DNA from: Diprion similis
Taxonomy: Eukaryota > Arthropoda > Insecta > Hymenoptera > Diprionidae
DNA length: 64,000 nucleotides
Assembly (NCBI RefSeq): GCF_021155765.1
Contig: NC_060107.1
Coordinates: 18,834,501 to 18,898,500, forward strand
Direction: 5' to 3'
Below, piece by piece: positions 58,070 through 64,000 of this stretch. Made by a program: the position numbers and the translations under genes. Every line of letters begins with the position of its first letter. Within the stretch, counting starts at the first letter, position 1. The notes beneath the pieces were generated by a model. The model saw only the letters and a program-made list of their open reading frames with translations. It was not told the origin of the DNA and did no database searches.

Positions 58070-58498
58070 ATGTATTACTACAAGTTCGTCGCATATCAGT
58101 TCTACGCTTGCGACATATATCAAGGTGATAATCGATTCTTTCATCCACCAATTTTTCTGAACGTGTGCCATCAGTGCTATAAACAAGTCATACGTGACCA
58201 ATCAATCAGACCGCGATCTCTAGGAACCGCATATTTCAAATCAACCTGCAACAACTTGATTGATTTTCCTCAATACTGCCACAAGTGTCACATTTCCCTG
58301 CTCACGCAATCTGACGAGCCAGCTCGTTGCGAACCACGCATCCCATTACAGTCATCAGTGATATACAGATTCGAAGACATCGAGTGGGAACCAATATACT
58401 TTTTTCACCAGGATCTCTCAGTAGTCGATAAATATATTTACGTTAGAGCTGCTAATGAGAACTATAGCATAATTGCTAATACTTTGCGCGAAGAGTAG
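58070..58498 (+). CDS. Hypothetical 142-residue protein with two CxxC pairs
   Basis: Starts MYYYKFVAYQFYACD and carries NVCHQCYKQ and QYCHKCHIS, a likely zinc-binding pair about 50 residues apart. It has no signal peptide or membrane segment. It ends about 70 bases before the ATG of the DNA polymerase gene in the same direction, so it may belong to the same element. Function unknown. Confidence 0.5.
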   Translation: MYYYKFVAYQFYACDIYQGDNRFFHPPIFLNVCHQCYKQVIRDQSIRPRSLGTAYFKSTCNNLIDFPQYCHKCHISLLTQSDEPARCEPRIPLQSSVIYRFEDIEWEPIYFFHQDLSVVDKYIYVRAANENYSIIANTLREE

Positions 58499-58568
58499 CT
58501 GCGAGTTGAATCATACATTGTATCACGAGTGCTGTTCATATAATTTTCCAAACTTTTTTGGATGCACA

Positions 58569-61500
58569 ATGACAAACCGGTTCGACGAGTTTCATACCGT
58601 AATTGATAAATTAAAAATTGCACACCAGCGACTCACTACGGACTCCAATGAAGATCTCGCTTCGCAGTGGAACACTATTAGTCTGAAACTTCTAAAAACC
58701 CTCAACGACTTTTACAGAGATCGAACCACCAGTTTTGCCGATAAACGAAAGATTCAGACTCTCATTGTTAAATTGACCTCTCAACGTGCTGTGTTAAACC
58801 CTTCAATTCGAGGCGGCTCGCACGACGCTCCGGCCATTCAATGGGATGATTTGGAATTTGCGTTCGAGAAGCGTTTGATCACCGGGGTAATCACCAACTT
58901 TCGAATCAGCGATTTAAAACTATTCCTCACAGCCGCATACACCGTTATTTTCGAGAAACTCAACATATTGCTTCACCAACATCACCATCTGAAAGTCAAC
59001 ACCACGCTATCTGCAACTTTTGTCTTGGATGTGGAATCTAAAACAAAATTCTTCCACACGAAGAACGCCACTCTTCAAACAACCTCGAATCTGGCGGAAT
59101 GGTACGAAGAGTATGTTGCATCACCTCAACTGGCTCAAATCGAAGAATTTCAGGAGCGCAATAGTGGCTGGGCCTTGATCAGTATAGATAATTCATTAGT
59201 TAACATTAACAAGTGTGAGCCGTTGGTAGGTTCAATGTGGATAGACTTGCCGAGCGATATTAAGGTTAAAAAAGCCGTGGTTAATGTTCAAAATGCCGAT
59301 AACGCTTGTTTTGCTTGGGCTTGCGTATCCGCTCGACATCCTGCTGCTTCACACGCGAATCGAGTAACTTCCTACCTCCATTACAATCAAGTATTCAATT
59401 TCACTGGTATCAAATTCCCTACAAAATTAAATGACATTCCGAAACTTGAAAAACTTAATAATATTTCCGTGAATGTATATATTCTGGAGAAACGGGGCAA
59501 GCGGCATCAAGTCTTACCAATACTCATCAGTCGGCAAGAAAATCCGAATATCGAACACATCAACTTGCTCATGCTACACGATGAAAACCTTGACGATGAA
59601 TTCTCCTATGAAAAAACACACTTCTGTTGGATTAAAAATTTATCGCGACTAGTCAATCGTCAATTGAATGCACGTACGCACGCAATCCATGTTTGTAATC
59701 GATGTTTACATTTTTTCTACTCCGAAGCAAAATTGCTCGCGCACAGGCTTGATTGCAGTCCAGATACACCTTGTAACCTCACGCTTCCCGATCAGTCCAA
59801 CAAGTGGTTAAAGTTTGAGAATTACTCGAACAAAATGCAAGTACCATACATAGTTTACGCAGATTTTAAGTGTTTGTTGGAGAATTCCTCACAGTCTTCT
59901 GAATCATCGCATACGAAGATATATCAGAAACATGTACCATATAGCGTAGGTTATTATTTTAAATGTAGTCACGATGAGTCGCTATCATACTACAATTCCT
60001 ATCGAGGTGTCGATTGTCAGAAATGGTTAGCCCATCAATTACACGGAATCGCAGTCAGGGTAGCTGAATACTTAAATCAAAAGAAACCTATGTATCAATT
60101 GTCTGGTCAACAACAGACTGAATTCAAAAACGCTGAAGTATGTCACATTTGCGAGCTAAAATTTGTGCATCCAAATGATTGCGTGAAGGATCATTGTCAT
60201 GTTACAGGACTATATCGCGGGCCTGCACATTCAAATTGTAATCTGAATTACAAACTAAATCGCACCGTACCCGTTGTATTCTACAACTTGAGTGGTTACG
60301 ATGCGCACTTCATAATCGGTGAATTGGCTAATATTAAATCATCCTCGCTCACTGTTCTACCAATTACCAAAGAAAAGTACATAGCATTCACCCAGACGTT
60401 TCACAGCCTCGCCGTAAGACTTCAATTCATCGATTCTTATCGGCATATGAGTTCGAGTTTAGCCGAACTAAGTTCTTACCTGCGGCACAATGATTTAACG
60501 AATTTGAAATGTCAATTCCCCAACACCACAGATTCGCAATTCAATCTTCTAACCCGCAAAGGGATATTTCCGTATGATTACGTGACCGAAGTTGACCGAC
60601 TGAACGAACGTTCATTACCCTCGAAAGAATCATTTTATAACGTATTGAACGACCAAAATATTGAAGACGAAGACTATGCTCATGCACAGAACGTTTGGCA
60701 CAGTTTTAATATCACAACATTGGGCAAGTATAGTGATTTGTATCTGAAAATTGACGTAATTCTCCTCGCAGACGTCTTTCAAAATTTCCGCGATAATTGC
60801 CTCCGAATTTATAAGCTAGATCCAGCACACTACTGTACCTTACCCGGTTCTACTTGAGATTGCATGCTTTTCAACACGAAAATTCAGCTGGAATTGCTCA
60901 CGGACGTTGATATGCTGCTGTTCATTGAAGGAGGCTTGCGTGGAGGATTGAGTCAATGCTCGAATCGATACAGTATAGCGAATAATGAATATATGACAGA
61001 TTGCAATCCGCAGTTGGAAACCAAATCATTGCTCTACTTCGACGTAAATAATTTATATGGTTGGGCGATGTCTCAGTACCTGCCTTGTAGAAATTTTGAA
61101 TGGGTGCATCGAGTACATGATTTTGATTCCATGCACGTTGGCGAAGAGTCTGATGATGGGTACATATTGGGGGTTGATTCAGAATACCCCACCAATGTTC
61201 ACGTATTACATCAAGGCTTACCCTTTTGTCCAAATCATCAAAAACCCGCCAGTGGGAAAACTCCGAAACTTTTAGTTACGTTGCAGAACAAGACACGTTA
61301 TGTTAGACATTATCGTAATTTGCAACAGTGTGTGAAAAACGGTTTGATATTGCGTAAAATTCATAGAATATTGAAATTCAAACAATCAGCATGGTTGAAG
61401 AGTTATATTGATTTGAACACGGCGTTAAGAGCCAAAAGTGCCAACAAATTCGAACAGAATCCATACAAACTGATAAACAACGCGGTATTTGATAAAACGA

Positions 61501-61587
61501 TGGAAAATGTTCGTAAATATTCTGACGTCAATGTTAAAATAAAGGATTCATTTATATTGTATCTGCGATCCGAACAGCTGTATAGCG
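58569..61587 (+). pseudogene. Protein-primed DNA polymerase B, Polinton/adintovirus type, broken
   Basis: ATG at 58569 was chosen because homologous-looking sequence starts there. The N-terminal region (SGWALISIDN, DNACFAWACVSA) is typical of insect Polinton-type polymerase proteins. A zinc finger HVCNRCLHFFYSEAKLLAH lies near 59690. The Exo I site reads YADFKCLL (Asp 432), with Lys where Glu is expected. An endonuclease-VII-like CHIC...KDHCHVTGLYRG...CNL module starts near residue 525. Exo II is NLSGYD (573) and Exo III is YLKIDVILLAD (725). TGA at 60855-60857 interrupts the frame where relatives have Trp; homology resumes at once in the same frame, giving GGLRGGLSQ, the Pol A motif DVNNLYGWAM (61041) and a Pol B-like KLINNAVFDKTMEN with Asp for the usual Gly. 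The gene is then cut at 61588 by a Copia insertion, before the Pol C motif. It is a replication gene relic, not functional. Confidence 0.9.
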
Positions 61588-61845
61588 TGACTGAAAGAGA
61601 GCGCTATATGAGAGAGAGAGAGAGAGAACGAATGTACTAGAAGCACACATGTACGACTCCCCACCGAGAGCAAGTGTGTGTGTGTGCGCGAGGTGAGAAG
61701 GCGATCGAGCGAGCCATGAGTTAGTTGGTCACGAGATGCGTAAGAGAGAATAAAAGAAATGTAATCTACGTATAAGTGTATATTATTAATAAACCATTTT
61801 CGTTTATATGAATCCGAAATTCTGTTACATCACATTATTTCAACA
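61588..61845 (+). repeat. Copia 5' LTR
   Basis: 258 bp from TGACTG to TTCAACA. It contains a GA microsatellite at its start and AATAAA signals at 61749 and 61788. The right end is fixed by the primer-binding site that follows; the left end by loss of polymerase homology. Confidence 0.8.
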
Positions 61846-61857
61846 TGGTAGCAGAGC
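61846..61857 (+). promoter_or_regulatory. Copia primer-binding site, initiator tRNA-Met
   Basis: TGGTAGCAGAGC complements the 3' end of insect initiator tRNA-Met (GCTCTGCTA plus CCA), directly adjoining the LTR. Confidence 0.85.
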
Positions 61858-62088
61858 GTGGTTAAAATTATTTCTGTACAAATCATCGAAGAAAAAAAAA
61901 CAGAAATTTGATTGAATTAAATCGATACGGTATAAGCCACGTGCTAAATTTTTTCTCAAAGAGAAAATTATTAGTGAGAACGAAAACTAGAAACATTTGA
62001 CTATAAAAAGAAAGAAAACGTTAGTGAAAAGGTGTAAAAATGAGAGTGATGCGAACGGATTAAGTTATGCATTGAAACACGTGGTTAT

Positions 62089-64000
62089 ATGGCAGATGTG
62101 ATAAAACAGGAAATCAAGGAAGAAGAAAATTTCGAACGCGACGGAACGTTCGAGAATAACGAAGAAGACGAAATGGAGAAGAAAGATATTTCGATACCGG
62201 TGTTTGACGGAGAGGATTACAGCATGTGGAAAAAGAGAATTACTATGTATATGAAAATGAAAAAATGTGATATCGTGATTACAAGAGAAAAAATGGCTGC
62301 AGATGAAGCGGTTTGGGATGATCAAGATTTAAAAGCTATAGATATCATATATAGCTCAATCTCGAACAAGCAGTTAGAGTTTGTAACCGAAGAAACAACT
62401 GCTTATGGTATAATGAAGAAGTTTGATGAAATATACTTGAAAAAGTCTACGGCACTGCAGATTGTGTGTAGAAATAAATTGGAAAAATTAAGACTAGAAA
62501 AATACAGAGATTCAGCTACATTTTTCAGTGATTTTGAAAGACACGTGAATGATTTAAAAGGTGCTGGTGCAAACATGAGTGAAAAAGAAAAGTTGAACTA
62601 TTTGCTAAACACGTTGCCAATCCAATATAGTTATATTGGCGATTTGATTGACACATTGAAAGAAGAAGACCAAACAGCAGCATACGTGAAAAATAAAATT
62701 CAGATTACTGAAATGAAAAATAATAATAAAGATGGTGATAGAAAAACAAATGTTTTTGCTGCAAAGAAAGGAAATTGCTATAAATGCGGCAAAACAGGGC
62801 ACTTTGCAAGAGAGTGCCAAGAGGGCGGCCAAGCGGGAGACAACGGCGCAACACGGCGAGCTCCAACACGTGGTCGTAGCAGAGGCAGAGGCGGACGCGG
62901 CCATTACGGCAGAGGACGAGGCAACTATCGTCAGCACCAGTACCAGCAACAGCAGCAGCAACAAGGCGCCAATACGAGTCAACGAAGCGATTCAGGAGCG
63001 AGCGCATGGGTAGCGTCGACACATGCGGCGCAAGGTAACAATAGTAATGATGGGTTAAAAAATGAGATTCAGTGGTTACTTGATAGTGGTTGTACGGATC
63101 ACATAATAAATAATGAAAATTATTTCAAAAATTCGATTGTACTAAATAAACCGGTTAATATTTACCTGGGTGACAATAGACCTATTATAGCAACAAAAAT
63201 TGGAAATGTTGTTAGCTATTTTGAAGTTGATGGAAAAAGTAACGAAGTGAACATAAGTAAAGTATTTTATGCTAAAGAAATGAATGCAAATTTGATAAGT
63301 TATGGTAAATTAACTGATAAAAATACTATTTTGTCTAAAGGAAATACTGCTAAGATTATAGATGAAAATGATAAAATTATCGCAGTAGCTTACAAAGAAA
63401 ACCAAGTATTTAAAGTGAAAAGTACTTTGAAACGCGATGAAACTTACGTTAACAGTGCCGAGAGAAATAATAACAATATGAGCTTGAAAGAAAAATGGCA
63501 CAGGATGTTAGGACATGTAAACTTTGGCTATCTAAACACGTTAAGTAGACAGCAGTTGTTGACGGGAATACCAAATGAACTTGATTCTATATTTATGAAG
63601 TGTAAAACTTGTATCGAAAATAAAATGCACAATTTGCCATTTAGAAATAACAGAACAAAAGCACAAGATATTTTAGAAATAATACACACTGATGTGGTTG
63701 GTAGTTTCAAAACTACTGGTTTAAATGAAGAAAAATATTTTGTCACTTTTGTTGATGACTATAGCAAAATAGCCAGAGTTTACTGTATTAAAACCAAAGA
63801 TGAAGCCTTTGATTGCTTAGTGCAATTTATAAATGAAAGCGAAAATTTAACTGAAAAGAAAGCAAAGAAAATTAGATGTGATAATGGTAAAGAATATTTG
63901 AATAATCGATTCTACAAATTTGCTAAAGAAAAGGGTATTTATATAAACAATTGTCCCGCATATGTACACGAATTAAATGGGACAGCTGAAAGATTCAATA
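62089..64000 (+). CDS. Copia gag-pol polyprotein (partial, 637 codons visible)
   Basis: Open from ATG at 62089 to the window end without a stop. Domains: gag (VFDGEDYSMWKKRITMYMK; UBN2-type core), zinc knuckle C230-C233-H238-C243, Arg/Gly-rich and Gln-rich linker, aspartic protease LLDSGCTDH (Asp 332), pre-integrase HHCC finger (H471, C505, C508), and integrase core with Asp 535 (HTDVVG), Asp 598 (RCDNGKEYL) and Glu 634 (NGTAERF). The D598-E634 spacing is exactly the D,D-35-E pattern. RT and RNase H should follow beyond the window. The Ty1/Copia order integrase-before-RT fits. With no lesion visible, this copy could be recent and active; the visible part cannot prove it. Confidence 0.95.
   Translation, partial: MADVIKQEIKEEENFERDGTFENNEEDEMEKKDISIPVFDGEDYSMWKKRITMYMKMKKCDIVITREKMAADEAVWDDQDLKAIDIIYSSISNKQLEFVTEETTAYGIMKKFDEIYLKKSTALQIVCRNKLEKLRLEKYRDSATFFSDFERHVNDLKGAGANMSEKEKLNYLLNTLPIQYSYIGDLIDTLKEEDQTAAYVKNKIQITEMKNNNKDGDRKTNVFAAKKGNCYKCGKTGHFARECQEGGQAGDNGATRRAPTRGRSRGRGGRGHYGRGRGNYRQHQYQQQQQQQGANTSQRSDSGASAWVASTHAAQGNNSNDGLKNEIQWLLDSGCTDHIINNENYFKNSIVLNKPVNIYLGDNRPIIATKIGNVVSYFEVDGKSNEVNISKVFYAKEMNANLISYGKLTDKNTILSKGNTAKIIDENDKIIAVAYKENQVFKVKSTLKRDETYVNSAERNNNNMSLKEKWHRMLGHVNFGYLNTLSRQQLLTGIPNELDSIFMKCKTCIENKMHNLPFRNNRTKAQDILEIIHTDVVGSFKTTGLNEEKYFVTFVDDYSKIARVYCIKTKDEAFDCLVQFINESENLTEKKAKKIRCDNGKEYLNNRFYKFAKEKGIYINNCPAYVHELNGTAERFN

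Larger units (their letters stand above)
61588..64000 (+). mobile_element. Copia LTR retrotransposon, 5' part, runs off the window
   Basis: It begins TGACTGAAAG inside the polymerase gene. It consists of a 5' LTR, primer-binding site, leader and an open gag-pol frame that is still open at the window end. The 3' LTR and second target copy lie outside, so the borders rest on the TG start and the LTR/PBS junction. Confidence 0.92.

Noticed and set aside
57864-58160. Overlapping plus-strand ORFs upstream of the 58070 ORF
   Set aside because: Three frames are open at once, without motifs; probably AT/CA-rich composition.

Overview
This is eukaryotic, insect-like DNA. It has spliced genes with GT/AG introns, retrotransposons with primer-binding sites matching insect tRNAs, non-LTR (LINE) debris, fold-back elements and satellite-like repeats. 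There is no prokaryotic operon structure. A FLYWCH/MULE transposase plus a protein-primed DNA polymerase relic suggests an arthropod, possibly a hymenopteran; that assignment is inference. I see no certain host housekeeping gene. The window is a transposon-dense accessory region.

The dominant feature is a huge inverted duplication. Bases 1-22908 reappear as the reverse complement at 26643-49550 (position x pairs with 49551-x), around a unique 3.7 kb spacer at 22909-26642. The only difference I found is one base (1618 versus 47933). Even a 22-base C run, a 12-base C run and a 15-base A run have equal lengths in both arms. The left arm reaches the window edge, so its outer limit is unknown. The structure is either a very recent or actively homogenised palindrome, or an assembly fold-back.

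Reading the right arm outward from the spacer: the 3' half of a MULE-type transposase (its 5' half is in the spacer and continues only into the left arm); AATATTTC-rich repeats, a tRNA-like sequence and a MITE; a four-exon gene for a 209-residue RGG/RING protein with a fold-back element in its third intron; a decayed LINE; then a BEL/Pao LTR retrotransposon (36508-48835, TSD TTATG). The BEL 5' LTR is split by a 5.7 kb non-coding TG...CA element (36816-42530, TSD TACAT). BEL gag-pol carries three in-frame stops and a frameshift, identical in both arms.

Beyond the palindrome (49551-64000) lie a second, 2.0 kb TG...CA element sharing the hairpin-plus-TGGCGCCCAAC motif with the nested one; a 28-bp minisatellite; a Copia gag/protease fragment cut off by the start of a third TGTAACGTG sequence; several short tandem repeats; a candidate three-exon gene for a secreted Thr-rich protein with a TATA/Inr promoter; two small Cys-rich ORFs; a broken protein-primed DNA polymerase B gene of Polinton/adintovirus type; and, inserted in that gene, the 5' end of an apparently intact Copia element whose gag-pol ORF runs off the window.
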